Of a stretch of 64,000 bases of DNA, positions 34,705-43,688 are shown piece after piece (position 1 is the first letter of the stretch; the number at the start of each line of letters is the position of its first letter). Source of the stretch: Nevskia sp. (GTDB lineage: Bacteria > Pseudomonadota > Gammaproteobacteria > Nevskiales > Nevskiaceae); the NCBI GenBank assembly GCA_021732745.1, contig JAKFUK010000001.1:74931-138930 (forward strand), given 5' to 3'. A program made the translations under genes and the position numbers. Under the pieces are notes generated by a model. It was given only the letters and a program-made list of their open reading frames with translations. It searched no databases and was not told the DNA's origin.

Positions 34705-35106
34705 ATGTACGAAAAGCCACTGCCGGTCCTTGATCCGGAAAGCCAGCCCTACTGGGACGCCCTCAAGCAGCATCGGCTGCTGCTCAAGCACTGCCGCGCC
34801 TGCCAGCGCTCCCATCACTATCCGCGCGAACTGTGCCCGCACTGCCATTCCGACGACCTTGAATGGAAGCAGGCCGCCGGCACCGGCCGCATCTACAGCT
34901 ATACGGTCGCCCGCCGCCCGGCCGGCCCCGCGTTCAAGGCCGACACCCCATACGTCGTGGCCCTGGTCGAACTCGACGAAGGCGCGCGCCTGATGACCAA
35001 CATCGTCACGGCGGACGTCGAGTCCGTGCGCATCGATCAGCGGGTCGCGGTGCAGTTCGACGATGTGACGCCGGACGTGACCCTGCCCAAGTTCCGGCCG
35101 GTCTGA
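34705..35106 (+). CDS. DUF35 zinc-ribbon/OB-fold protein, partner of the Ltp2-like aldolase
   Basis: The 133-aa protein starts at ATG 34705, 5 nt after the aldolase stop. A rubredoxin-like zinc ribbon has paired cysteines CRAC and CPHC (about 30-50), followed by an OB-fold (GRIYSYTVARRP, PYVVALVELDEG). DUF35 proteins bind thiolase-fold partners and admit acyl-CoA; ChsH2 of mycobacteria carries the same domain. The gene order strongly supports a complex with the 33530 product. Confidence 0.88.
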   Translation: MYEKPLPVLDPESQPYWDALKQHRLLLKHCRACQRSHHYPRELCPHCHSDDLEWKQAAGTGRIYSYTVARRPAGPAFKADTPYVVALVELDEGARLMTNIVTADVESVRIDQRVAVQFDDVTPDVTLPKFRPV

Positions 35107-35119
35107 TTCCAGCCTCGCC

Positions 35120-36301
35120 ATGAACGACACTTCAGGGTCTCCGGCCTGCGGCTGGCAGCCGCTGGTCGGCCTGCGCGTGCTGGATTTCTCGCTGCTGCTG
35201 CCGGGGCCGTTCGCGACCGTGACCCTGGCCGACCTCGGCGCCGAGGTCATCAAGATCGAGCCGCTGGGCGGCGACTTCGCGCGGCGCATGGCCGGCCCGA
35301 TGTTCGCGATGGCCAACCGCAACAAGCAGATCCTCGCGCTCGATCTGAAGAATCCGGCGACGCGGCCCCTGATCGAACGCCTCGCGCGATGTGCCGATCT
35401 GGTCGTGGAAGGCTTTCGCCCCGGCGTCGCCGCGCGCCTGATGGTGGATCACCCCTGCCTGTCGGCGCTGAACCCGCGCCTGATCTATTGCTCGATTTCC
35501 GGCTACGGCCAGGACGGGCCCGCCCGCGACGCCCCCGGCCATGACCTGAACTACATCGCTGCCTCCGGCGGACTGATGTTCGCCGGCCACTGGAACGGCG
35601 CGCCGCGTCGCTCCGGCATGCCGGTTGCCGACCTCGCGGGTGCCAGCTTCGCAATCGTCGCCATGCTCGCCGCGCTGCACGAGCGCGGCCGTACCGGCAA
35701 AGGGGTGTACCTCGATCTGGCCCTGGCCGACGCGGCGCTCGCGTTCAACACCGCACGCCACGGACTGGAGGCGGAAACGCCGTCGCGCGCGCACCTGTAC
35801 CCGACCAACGACGTGTTCGAGACCCGCGACGGCCGCGCGCTCACCCTGGGCATCATCGAACCGCAGTTCTGGCAGCGCTTCGTCGCCGCCACTGCCGACA
35901 TTGCCCCCGACTTCGCGGCGCCCGCCTGGGCCGAGGAATCGGGACGCCTGACCGATGGCGACGCCCTGCACGCGCGCATCGCCGCCGTCATGCGCACGCA
36001 AAGTTCGGACGAATGGCTGCAACGTCTGGCGCGCCACGACGTGCCGGCACAGCTCGTGCTGTCGCCGGCCGAGGCCGCGCGCGCGCCACAGACCCGCGCC
36101 CGCGAACTGGTGATGGAACACGAAGGGCAGCGCCACCTGCCCTTCCCGGTGCGCGCCGACCACCGCCGCGGTGCGCGCTTCGACCGCGTCGCCGGGGCGG
36201 TCGGTGCCGATGCCGACGCAGTACTGATCGATCTTGGCCTCACCGCTGTCGAGATCGATGCGCTGCGGACCTCAGGCGCGCTCGCACCGGCCCCGCGCTG
36301 A
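35120..36301 (+). CDS. CaiB/BaiF-type (family III) CoA-transferase
   Basis: The 393-aa protein starts at ATG 35120. It has LDFSLLLPGPFATV, the ADLGAEVIKIEP family signature, NRNKQILALDLK and the conserved Asp in PVADLAGASF. The length is typical. It follows the aldolase/DUF35 pair and could activate an acid released by it, or move CoA onto the next pathway acid. Confidence 0.9.
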   Translation: MNDTSGSPACGWQPLVGLRVLDFSLLLPGPFATVTLADLGAEVIKIEPLGGDFARRMAGPMFAMANRNKQILALDLKNPATRPLIERLARCADLVVEGFRPGVAARLMVDHPCLSALNPRLIYCSISGYGQDGPARDAPGHDLNYIAASGGLMFAGHWNGAPRRSGMPVADLAGASFAIVAMLAALHERGRTGKGVYLDLALADAALAFNTARHGLEAETPSRAHLYPTNDVFETRDGRALTLGIIEPQFWQRFVAATADIAPDFAAPAWAEESGRLTDGDALHARIAAVMRTQSSDEWLQRLARHDVPAQLVLSPAEAARAPQTRARELVMEHEGQRHLPFPVRADHRRGARFDRVAGAVGADADAVLIDLGLTAVEIDALRTSGALAPAPR

Positions 36302-36359
36302 CACGGCCACGTCGGACCGGCCGACTCACCCCCACATTGCCTTCCCAAGGGACTTCACC

Positions 36360-37169
36360 ATGTCATCTGCACCCCCCAGCAGCACCCCCCGCCTCGCGGC
36401 CACCATCCTGCTGCTGCGCGACGGCGCCGAGGGCCTGGAGGTCTTCATGGTGGTGCGTCATCACGAAATCGACTTCGCGGCCGGGGCCCTGGTCTTCCCC
36501 GGCGGCAAGCTTGCACCGGGCGATGAAGACCCGCGCGTGCAACCGCGCTGTACCGGCATCGCCGGCCTGGCACCCGAGCAGATCACCCTGCGCGTTGCCG
36601 CGATTCGCGAAGCCTTCGAGGAGTGCGGCATCTTGCTGGCGCGTGCGCGCGGTGAGCAGCGCCTGCTTGGGCCGACCCGCCTGGCCGAACTCGGGCCGCG
36701 CTACCGCAAGGCGCTGGACAAGGGCGACCTCGGCATCGCCGACATGCTCGAAGCCGAAGACCTTGAACTGGCCTGCGAAGAACTGGTGCCCTTCGCGCAC
36801 TGGATCACCCCGACCTTCATGCCCAAGCGCTTCGACACGCACTTCTACCTCGCCATGGCACCGGCCGAACAACTCGCCGTGCACGACGGCAGCGAACTGG
36901 TGGACTCGCTGTGGCTGCGACCCGCGCACGCCCTGTCTCAGGCCGCGGCCGGTGTCCACACCCTGGTGCCGGCGACCGAGCTCAATGTGAAGAAGCTAGG
37001 CTTTTCCGACAGCGTCAGTGCCGCGCTCGTGGCGGCGCGTGCGCAAGCGGTGGTCACGGTGGTGCCCGAAGTGATCAAGGGGCCGCAGGGCCGGCGGCTG
37101 ATCATTCCGGCCGAAGCCGGTTACAGGGTCACGGAATTCGCGCCACCCGAGGCACCGCGCAAAGCCTGA
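36360..37169 (+). CDS. NUDIX hydrolase, NUDT19-like CoA diphosphatase
   Basis: The 269-aa protein starts at ATG 36360 with AAGGGA 7 nt upstream. The Nudix box is split: FPGGKLAPGD, then an insertion of roughly 25 residues, then REAFEECGILL. An insertion in the box is a feature of the NUDT19/NUDT7 acyl-CoA diphosphatase group, which hydrolyses CoA esters to phosphopantetheine and adenosine 3',5'-diphosphate. As last gene of a CoA-ester operon it may clear stalled acyl-CoAs. Another nucleotide substrate is possible. Confidence 0.8.
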   Translation: MSSAPPSSTPRLAATILLLRDGAEGLEVFMVVRHHEIDFAAGALVFPGGKLAPGDEDPRVQPRCTGIAGLAPEQITLRVAAIREAFEECGILLARARGEQRLLGPTRLAELGPRYRKALDKGDLGIADMLEAEDLELACEELVPFAHWITPTFMPKRFDTHFYLAMAPAEQLAVHDGSELVDSLWLRPAHALSQAAAGVHTLVPATELNVKKLGFSDSVSAALVAARAQAVVTVVPEVIKGPQGRRLIIPAEAGYRVTEFAPPEAPRKA

Positions 37170-37176
37170 GATGCCC

Positions 37177-37207
37177 GAGCACGCCAGGCCTTCAGCCTGG
37201 CGTGCTC
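37177..37207. terminator. Bidirectional hairpin between convergent genes
   Basis: GAGCACGCCAGGC-CTTCA-GCCTGGCGTGCTC is a perfect 13-bp stem. It lies 8 bp after the NUDIX stop and overlaps the SDR stop codon on the other strand. No T-run follows on either side, but its position between convergent operons supports transcription termination. Confidence 0.65.
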
Positions 37208-37989
37208 AGACCACCGTTGACGCTGAGCGTCTGCCCCGTGATCGAGGCAGACTGTGGCCCGGCGAAGAACGCCGCCGCATTGGCGATGTCCCGGCAGGTG
37301 ACGTCGAACAGCATGCGCTTGCGCAGGTTCTCCAGCATGCCGCCCTTGCCTTTATCGGCCATCAGGGCCGCCGACCCCTCACCCCAGCGCGGGATGGCGT
37401 CGGAAATGAAACTCATCGCCACGATGTTGATGCGAATCTTCTCGCGGCCGAACTCGCGCGCCAGCACGCGACACATCTGCATCATGCCGCTGGTCGAACC
37501 GCCCAGCAGCGATTCGCCCACCGTCGCCACGCGACCGGCGTCGGTGCCGATCATGACCATGCTGCCGCCACCGGCATCGCGCAGATGCGGCTGCATGGCA
37601 CGAATTGCGTACACCCGCGAAAGAAAATGCGCGCGCAGATAGTGGTCGTAGTGTTCAAGGTCCATATCCTTGAACAGGCGGAACGAGGGCGAATCGTGGC
37701 TGGCACCGGCACCGCTGGCCACCAGCACGTCGATACGCCCGAAGCGTGCCGCGACGCGATCCGCCATGGCCTGCATCTGCCCCGCGTCGAACAGGTCCGC
37801 CGCTTCGAAACAGGCGCTGCCGCCCGCCGCTTCGATCTCCGCCACCACGGCCGCGCCCGCCTCCGCATTGCGACCGCTGACCACCACGGCGGCGCCCTGT
37901 TCGGCCAGCCGGATCGCGCAGGCGCGGCCGATGAATGCCGTCGCGCCCGTGACCACCGCCACCTTGTCTTTCAATTCCAGGGTGTTCAT
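37192..37989 (-). CDS. SDR-family protein with degenerate active site
   Basis: The 265-aa protein starts at ATG 37989 with GGGAG upstream. The Rossmann motif TGATAFIG is present, but NNAG reads ASGAG and the YxxxK region reads LGGST, so both catalytic Tyr and Lys appear lost. It may bind NAD(P) without classical SDR catalysis, or use other residues. It is transcribed after the BadI-like gene (31-bp gap) and likely acts in the same step. Confidence 0.75.
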   Translation of the reverse strand: MNTLELKDKVAVVTGATAFIGRACAIRLAEQGAAVVVSGRNAEAGAAVVAEIEAAGGSACFEAADLFDAGQMQAMADRVAARFGRIDVLVASGAGASHDSPSFRLFKDMDLEHYDHYLRAHFLSRVYAIRAMQPHLRDAGGGSMVMIGTDAGRVATVGESLLGGSTSGMMQMCRVLAREFGREKIRINIVAMSFISDAIPRWGEGSAALMADKGKGGMLENLRKRMLFDVTCRDIANAAAFFAGPQSASITGQTLSVNGGLSTPG

Positions 37990-38020
37990 CTGCAGGTTCT
38001 CCCGGCGGGCGACGAGCCGC

Positions 38021-38806
38021 TTAGCGGAACGGGCTGAAGTCGGGCTTGCGCTTGGCCAGGAAGGCACCAGCGCCTTCGGCCTGCTCGCCGGTACGGAAGT
38101 AGTTGGGCGCGATCTCCTTGATCATGTCGTTCATGTCGCGCTGCATGATCGGCTCCATCTGGTAGTAGAACGAGCGCTTGAGAATCTTCAGGCAGGTGGG
38201 GCTGACTGCGAGAAGTTCGTCCGCCCATTTGCGCACTTCGGCGTCGAGCTGCTCCTTCGGCACCACGGCATTGGCCAGGCCCCATTCCAGGGCCTGCGCG
38301 GCGGTGTAGCGACGGCACAGCATCCACAGTTCGCGCGCGCGCTTGTGGCCGAGCACGTTGGCCGAGTGGCTGACGATGTAACCGCCGGCCGGCGAGCCGA
38401 CGCGCGGACCGTTCTGGCCAAAGATGGCGTGATCGGCGGCGATGGTGAAATCGCAGAAGTAGGCGATGTGGTGTCCGCCGCCGATGGCATAACCATTGAC
38501 CCTTGCGATCACCGGCTTCAGGCACTCGGCGATCTGGCGGTTGAAGGTGAAGTTGAGATCTTCAAGGCCGCTCTTGCCGTCGCCACTGCCCTTCTCCCAG
38601 TTGATGTCGCCGCCGACGCAGAACGCGCGCTCGCCGCTACCGGTGAGCACGATGACGCCGACGTCGCGATCGTTGCTGGCCTTGTCCATCAGCTCCTGCA
38701 TCTGCTTGATGTTGTCGCCGGTGAAGGCGTTCAGGGTCTTCGGGCGATTGAGGGTGATCGTGGCAACGTAGTTGTCCACGCTGTACAGAACTTCGGCTTC
38801 CGACAC
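38021..38806 (-). CDS. BadI/EchA20-like crotonase (ring-opening beta-ketoacyl-CoA hydrolase)
   Basis: The 261-aa protein starts at GTG 38806 with AGGAG 8 nt upstream. It has GERAFCVGGDINWEKG, GYAIGGGHHIAYFCDF and IFGQNGPRVGSPAGGY. The last motif and the CRRYTAAQALEWGLAN segment resemble MenB, BadI (2-ketocyclohexanecarboxyl-CoA hydrolase) and EchA20 of the steroid CD-ring pathway. A hydrolytic ring cleavage is the favoured role; simple hydration cannot be excluded. It is divergent from an acyl-CoA dehydrogenase operon with a CTAAC-type site between. Confidence 0.82.
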   Translation of the reverse strand: MSEAEVLYSVDNYVATITLNRPKTLNAFTGDNIKQMQELMDKASNDRDVGVIVLTGSGERAFCVGGDINWEKGSGDGKSGLEDLNFTFNRQIAECLKPVIARVNGYAIGGGHHIAYFCDFTIAADHAIFGQNGPRVGSPAGGYIVSHSANVLGHKRARELWMLCRRYTAAQALEWGLANAVVPKEQLDAEVRKWADELLAVSPTCLKILKRSFYYQMEPIMQRDMNDMIKEIAPNYFRTGEQAEGAGAFLAKRKPDFSPFR

Positions 38807-38894
38807 GGTTGTGCTCCTGTTGGGTGCGTTGAGATGGAATGAGCGCCGGGCAGCGCATCAGGACATGCAGTGGCCTAGAAACCGGCGTGCAATT

Positions 38895-38908
38895 CGAACG
38901 TATGTTAG
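38895..38908. promoter_or_regulatory. CTAAC-type operator candidate (divergent crotonase/ACAD)
   Basis: CGAACGTATGTTAG, read on the minus strand as CTAACATACGTTCG, lies 40 bp before the GTG at 38948 and 89 bp from the divergent GTG at 38806. It is nearly the same as the 61561 site. Confidence 0.55.
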
Positions 38909-38947
38909 TTAGATTACACGACATCAGCAGGCCACCGCGAGCCCCCC

Positions 38948-40114
38948 GTGAACTTCGAGTTGAGCGATGAACAGACCGAGCTGCGCGACGCCGCGCGGCG
39001 TCTGGCGCAGGAGCGGTTTAAGGACAAGGCGGCCCGCTGGGACCGCGAACAGGAGTTCCCGGAGGAGAACAAGCATCTCCTGGCCGAACTCGGCTACCTG
39101 GGCCTGTCCATCGATCGCGAATACGGCGGCAGCGGCGCGGGGCTGGTCAGCACCTATCTGGTGGTGGAGGAAATCGCCAAGGTCGACATGCTCACCGCCT
39201 TGATCGTGCATGACCAGAACGTGTCGCCGCGGATCATCGCCAACCACGCTCCGGCTGCGCTGCGCGAGAGACTGCTGCCGAAAGTCGTCAGGGGCGAACT
39301 GGAAATCAGCATCGCCTGGACCGAGCCGCAGGCCGGCTCCGACGGCACCGCCATCCGCACCACGGCCACGCGCGACGGCGACGACTACATCGTCAATGGG
39401 CAGAAGATCTTCACCACCTTTGGCGATCGCGCCGACATGCACCTGGTGTACGCACGCTTTGCGCCCGGCACCGGCGCGCGCGGCATCGGCACGATCCTGG
39501 TCGAACGCGACCGTCCCGGCGTCACCGTGCACCGGCTCGAACACAAGATGGGCGTGCGCGGCGCCTCGGAGTGCGAGCTGTTCTTCGATCAGGTGCGCGT
39601 GCCGGCGAGCAATGTCGTAACGCTCGGCGAGGCCGGGCACTCGCGCGGCTTCGTGCAGCCGCTGACCATCTACAACGGTACCCGGGTAGGTATGGGAGTG
39701 ATGGCCCTGGGCGTGGCCGAAGGCGCGTTCGATCTGGCGCGCGACTACATGATGGTGCGCGAGCAGTTCGGCCAGAAGCTCTGCGAGATGCAGGGTCTGC
39801 GCTGGATGATGGCCGACATGCTCATCGAGATCGAAGCGGCGCGCTTCCTCTGCTACAAGGCGCTGGCGCTGGTCGATGCCGGCCGGCCCGATGCCCGCCT
39901 GTCGTCGATCGCCAAGGTGCAGGCCACCGAGATGGCGCAGAAGGTCACGCTGCAGTGCCAGCAGATGTTCGGCGGCTATGGCTACTTCGGGGCGCTGCCA
40001 CTGGAGCGCATGGTGCGCGACGTGCGCATGCTCACCATCACCGGCGGCACCACGCAGACGCAGAAGAATCTCATCGCCAGCCACATTTTCGGAACCCAGG
40101 GAGCAGGTGCATGA
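38948..40114 (+). CDS. Acyl-CoA dehydrogenase
   Basis: The 388-aa protein starts at GTG 38948. It has IAWTEPQAGSDGTAIRTT, FTTFGDRADMHL, MFGGYGYFGALPLERM and a TITGGTTQTQKNLI end. It is a FAD enzyme, perhaps for a cyclic or branched acyl-CoA. It overlaps the next crotonase gene by ATGA, and a CTAAC-type operator candidate is directly upstream. Confidence 0.9.
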   Translation: MNFELSDEQTELRDAARRLAQERFKDKAARWDREQEFPEENKHLLAELGYLGLSIDREYGGSGAGLVSTYLVVEEIAKVDMLTALIVHDQNVSPRIIANHAPAALRERLLPKVVRGELEISIAWTEPQAGSDGTAIRTTATRDGDDYIVNGQKIFTTFGDRADMHLVYARFAPGTGARGIGTILVERDRPGVTVHRLEHKMGVRGASECELFFDQVRVPASNVVTLGEAGHSRGFVQPLTIYNGTRVGMGVMALGVAEGAFDLARDYMMVREQFGQKLCEMQGLRWMMADMLIEIEAARFLCYKALALVDAGRPDARLSSIAKVQATEMAQKVTLQCQQMFGGYGYFGALPLERMVRDVRMLTITGGTTQTQKNLIASHIFGTQGAGA

Positions 40115-40881
40115 CCGTTCGCCTCGAACGCACAGGCGCCATCGCGCGCATCGTCCTCGACCGCCCGGATGCGCTCAACGCGCTGAACGGCGAGATGAAG
40201 GATCGCATCGGCGATCTGGCTCTCGAACTCCAGCGCGATACCGATGTGCGCTGCGTGGTGCTGTGCGGCACAGGAAGGGCGTTCTGCTCCGGCTCCGACA
40301 TCGGCACGATGACCGGATTCGATGTCCGTGCCGGCCGTGCACGGCTGCAGCAGGCGCATCGCTTCATCCTCGGCATTGCCAACCTCGACAAGCCCGTCAT
40401 CGCGGCGGTGCGCGGTGCCACCGTCGGCGTCGGGTTCAGCCTTGCGCTTGCCAGCGACCTGGTGGTCGCCTCCGACACCGCGCGCTTCGGCCTGGTGTTC
40501 AAGAAGGTCGGTCTGGCACCGGACGGCGGGATGGCCTATTTCCTGACGCACGCTGTCGGCGCGAGACGCGCGAAGGAACTGATGCTGTCCGCACGCCTGT
40601 TCGATGCCAAGGAAGCGCAGTCGCTGGGCCTGGTCGCGGAAGTGGTGGAAGACGCGACGCTGGAAGCGCGCGCGATGGAACTGGCCGAAGAACTGGCGTC
40701 GTCGGCCACCTTTGCGCTGGCCATGGGCAAGCGCATGTTCCACGCCGCCGCCAAGCCCAGTCTCGAGGAATTCCTGGAACTGGAATCCCACATCCAGACG
40801 GAAGTGCTGCAGACGCAGGACCACCGCGAGGGCGTGGCCGCCTATCGCGAAAAGCGCAAGCCCCTGTTCCACGGCCGTTAA
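40111..40881 (+). CDS. Enoyl-CoA hydratase/isomerase (crotonase family)
   Basis: The 256-aa protein starts at ATG 40111 (ATGA overlap). It has LDRPDALNAL, GRAFCSGSDIG, RGATVGVGFSLAL and KVGLAPDGGM, and ends YREKRKPLFHG. The Asp in APDGG resembles PaaG/PaaB-type isomerase-hydratases. It lies between two acyl-CoA dehydrogenase genes and probably processes their unsaturated products. Confidence 0.87.
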   Translation: MTVRLERTGAIARIVLDRPDALNALNGEMKDRIGDLALELQRDTDVRCVVLCGTGRAFCSGSDIGTMTGFDVRAGRARLQQAHRFILGIANLDKPVIAAVRGATVGVGFSLALASDLVVASDTARFGLVFKKVGLAPDGGMAYFLTHAVGARRAKELMLSARLFDAKEAQSLGLVAEVVEDATLEARAMELAEELASSATFALAMGKRMFHAAAKPSLEEFLELESHIQTEVLQTQDHREGVAAYREKRKPLFHGR

Positions 40882-40906
40882 TAGACGCCACATCGCCGGA
40901 GTGACC

Positions 40907-42079
40907 ATGTTTCAACTCGACCCCGAACTCGAATCCTTTCGTCAGGACGCCCGCAAGATGGCCGAACGGGCCTTTGCGGCGAAGGCAGCCTACTGGGACG
41001 AAGAGGAGGTCTATCCGGCCGAAAACCTCAAGGTGCTGGCCGACCTGGGCTACCTCGGCATTGTCATTCCCGAGGAATACGGTGGCTCCGGCGCGCCCAT
41101 CATCCAGGGCACCCTCCTGCTCGAAGAAATTGCGCGGGTCTGCTTCAACACCGCGCTGGTGGCACAGGTGGGCATCAACGGCCCGTCGCGCGCGATCACC
41201 ATTCTCGGCAACGAGGAACAGAAGAAGCGCTGGCTGCCGGGCTGCGTGCGCGGCGAGAACATCTTCGGCATCGGCATCAGCGAGCCGGGTGCCGGCTCGG
41301 CGATGACCGACATGATCACCAGTGCCACGCCCGACGGCGATCACATCATCCTCAACGGCCAGAAGTGCTTCTGCACCGGTGGCCATGTGGCGACCCACAT
41401 CCTGGTGTTCGCGCGCTGGGGCAAGACCCAGGGCCCGCGCGGCATCGGCGCGCTCGTTGTCGAAAAGGGCACGCCGGGATTCGAGATCGGCCATCCCGGT
41501 CCGAAGATGGGCGGGCGTGGTGTGGCGGAAGTGGAGCTGTTCTTCGACCACTGCCGGGTGCCGGTGGAGAACCTGATCATGGCCGGCGACCCGAACTCCA
41601 CGCGCAGCTTCAAGCGCCTGATGAGTTCCTTCGGCCCCGAGCGCGTCGGCAATGCCGCGATGTGCCTGGGTGTTGCACAAGGTGCCTACGAACTGGCGCG
41701 CAGCTACTCGCTGGAACGCAAGCAGTTCGGCAAGCCGATCTGCGAATTCCAGGGCATCCAGTGGAAGGTCGCCGACATGGCGACACAGATCCATGCCGCG
41801 CGCCTGATGATCTACCGCGCAGCAACGAATCTGGTGGATGGCTTTCCCGATCCCCTGGAAGCGGCCTACGCCAAGCTATACGCCAACGAGATGGTGCAGC
41901 GGGTGACCAACGAGGCGCTGCAGATCCATGGCCATTACGGCTTCACCCGCGAGTTCCCGCTGGAACGCATGGTGCGCGACTCGCGCGGCTTCTCGCTTGG
42001 CGGCGGCACCACGGAAATCCTGCGCAACACCATCGCCGCTATCGTCTATGGCCGGGCCTTCGACCAGCGGAAAAGCTAG
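40907..42079 (+). CDS. Acyl-CoA dehydrogenase
   Basis: The 390-aa protein starts at ATG 40907 with CGGAG 6 nt upstream. It has GIGISEPGAGSAMTDMI, CFCTGGHVATHI, ALQIHGHYGFTREF and a SLGGGTTEILRNTI end. It is the third gene of the operon that starts at 38948. The start overlaps no neighbour. Confidence 0.9.
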   Translation: MFQLDPELESFRQDARKMAERAFAAKAAYWDEEEVYPAENLKVLADLGYLGIVIPEEYGGSGAPIIQGTLLLEEIARVCFNTALVAQVGINGPSRAITILGNEEQKKRWLPGCVRGENIFGIGISEPGAGSAMTDMITSATPDGDHIILNGQKCFCTGGHVATHILVFARWGKTQGPRGIGALVVEKGTPGFEIGHPGPKMGGRGVAEVELFFDHCRVPVENLIMAGDPNSTRSFKRLMSSFGPERVGNAAMCLGVAQGAYELARSYSLERKQFGKPICEFQGIQWKVADMATQIHAARLMIYRAATNLVDGFPDPLEAAYAKLYANEMVQRVTNEALQIHGHYGFTREFPLERMVRDSRGFSLGGGTTEILRNTIAAIVYGRAFDQRKS

Positions 42080-42165
42080 TTTCCCAGTTCGCATAGAATC
42101 TTCCGGTGACCGGGCAACTCCCGTCGCAATCAAGTTCATCCACTCGTTTTTATGAGCGCACACCC

Positions 42166-42897
42166 ATGATGATGAAAACCACCCGCTTCGCGGCTCTGAT
42201 CCTGATGGCATCCGCGACCGCATCCGCCAGCCCGCCACCGCTGAACGCGCCGCCTTCGGTCACGGCCTACCTGGACCAGGTTGCCGCGACTGAAAAGCCG
42301 GGGCCCAAGATGTCGCTGGAACCTGTGTACAACGCGGCCCTCGCCGCACAGAACGACCTGATGATCATCAACAATAATCAGGCCTGGATCGAGGGCTTGT
42401 CGGATGCCGATTTCACCACCCTGCAATCCCGCCTGAAAGGCTTCGTGATCAGCCGCGGGCTTGAAATCTTTGCCGACCCCGACCCCAAGTTCTTCCGCGC
42501 GCTGGCAGAAAAGCGTGGCGAGCCTGCAGACCTCGCGTTCTTCACCCAGATGGAAAAATCCATCGCTCCGGACTACCTGCCGACCTATGTCAGAACGCAG
42601 GGTCGCGGCGTATGTATCCGATACGGCGAAGATTTGATGGTGCCCTATTACGCCGGCTGGCTCGAATACCAGCGTCAATCGCCAGCGCGCTACAAGGACA
42701 AGGTCACGGAACTGCTGACGAACGTCGAGGACGCCGTCGGTCTCGGCACCTGCGCCTGCGGGGAGATCGAAAGTGTCCAGAACGAGCTGAAAGGTTTCGC
42801 GACCCGGTTCCCGACCTCGGCCGTGAACGGCAAGATTCGCGACCGCATCGAGCAACTGGACAAGGACCCCTCGAAGCTTCCGGTGAACTGCACCTGA
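42166..42897 (+). CDS. Secreted protein of unknown function
   Basis: Starts at the first of three consecutive ATGs (42166, 42169, 42172), giving 243 aa. A signal peptide ends near ATASAS, so it is exported. The mature part is mostly helical and has four cysteines near the C-terminus (VCIRYG, TCACGE, VNCT), which may form disulfides. I do not recognise the family. It follows the ACAD operon by 86 bp and is convergent with the nitroreductase. Confidence 0.65.
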   Translation: MMMKTTRFAALILMASATASASPPPLNAPPSVTAYLDQVAATEKPGPKMSLEPVYNAALAAQNDLMIINNNQAWIEGLSDADFTTLQSRLKGFVISRGLEIFADPDPKFFRALAEKRGEPADLAFFTQMEKSIAPDYLPTYVRTQGRGVCIRYGEDLMVPYYAGWLEYQRQSPARYKDKVTELLTNVEDAVGLGTCACGEIESVQNELKGFATRFPTSAVNGKIRDRIEQLDKDPSKLPVNCT

Positions 42898-42922
42898 AGC
42901 ATTTCGGGTTCCCGTTGCCGGG

Positions 42923-43639
42923 TCAGCCCAGCGGCCGCTCGATAAACCGCGCGAACCCGGAAACGGGTTCGCGCTCCGTCACCAGACGGTTGGCGATGTG
43001 CGCGTTGTCGGCGTACCCCAGTGCCATGCCGCAGACCAGCATCTCTTCCGGGGGCATGGCGATGTGCCGGGCGATGATGCCGTGGAACGGCGTGAACGCC
43101 GCCTGGGGGCAGGTATCCAGCCCCCGGGCACGCGCCGCGATCATGATGTTCTGCAGGAACATGCCGTAATCCATCCAGCTTCCACGCCCCAGACTGCGGT
43201 CGATGGTGAACATCAGCCCGACCGGGGCATCGAAGAAGCGATAGTTGCGGGCATGCTGCGCATGCATGCCCTGCTTGTCCTGCTTGCCGATGCCGAGCAG
43301 GCCGTACAGATCCCAGCCCACCTTGCGACGCCGGTCGATGAAGGGTGACTTCCACTCGGTGGGGTAGTAGTCGTACTCGTCACGATGGGTCTGCGCCCAG
43401 TCGGGCTGGTCGAAGGCGTCGAGGATTTCGCGGCTCAGGGCATCCCGTGCGGCACCGCTCAGAACGTAGACTTTCCACGGCTGCGTGTTGGTGCCCGAGG
43501 GCGCACGCGCGGCGACCTGCAACACATGCTCGATCGCCTCGCGTGAAACCGGCTGGTCCGTGAACGCACGGACCGACCGGCGGCTTTCCATGGCGCGGTC
43601 GACCGCACTCCCGTCAGGAAAATCGAAACCATCACTCAT
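42923..43639 (-). CDS. Nitroreductase-family flavoprotein
   Basis: The 238-aa protein starts at ATG 43639. It shows SRRSVRAF (FMN phosphate binding), APSGTNTQPWKVYVL and GLDTCPQAAF, all classical for FMN-dependent nitroreductases. It uses NAD(P)H to reduce nitro groups, quinones or enones. It sits 49 bp after the acyl-CoA ligase and may be cotranscribed with it. The natural substrate is unknown. Confidence 0.88.
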   Translation of the reverse strand: MSDGFDFPDGSAVDRAMESRRSVRAFTDQPVSREAIEHVLQVAARAPSGTNTQPWKVYVLSGAARDALSREILDAFDQPDWAQTHRDEYDYYPTEWKSPFIDRRRKVGWDLYGLLGIGKQDKQGMHAQHARNYRFFDAPVGLMFTIDRSLGRGSWMDYGMFLQNIMIAARARGLDTCPQAAFTPFHGIIARHIAMPPEEMLVCGMALGYADNAHIANRLVTEREPVSGFARFIERPLG

Positions 43640-43688
43640 GACGCATCCCGATTAAAAGCGCAGGCCACAAGCCAGATCCTCGCTCAGA

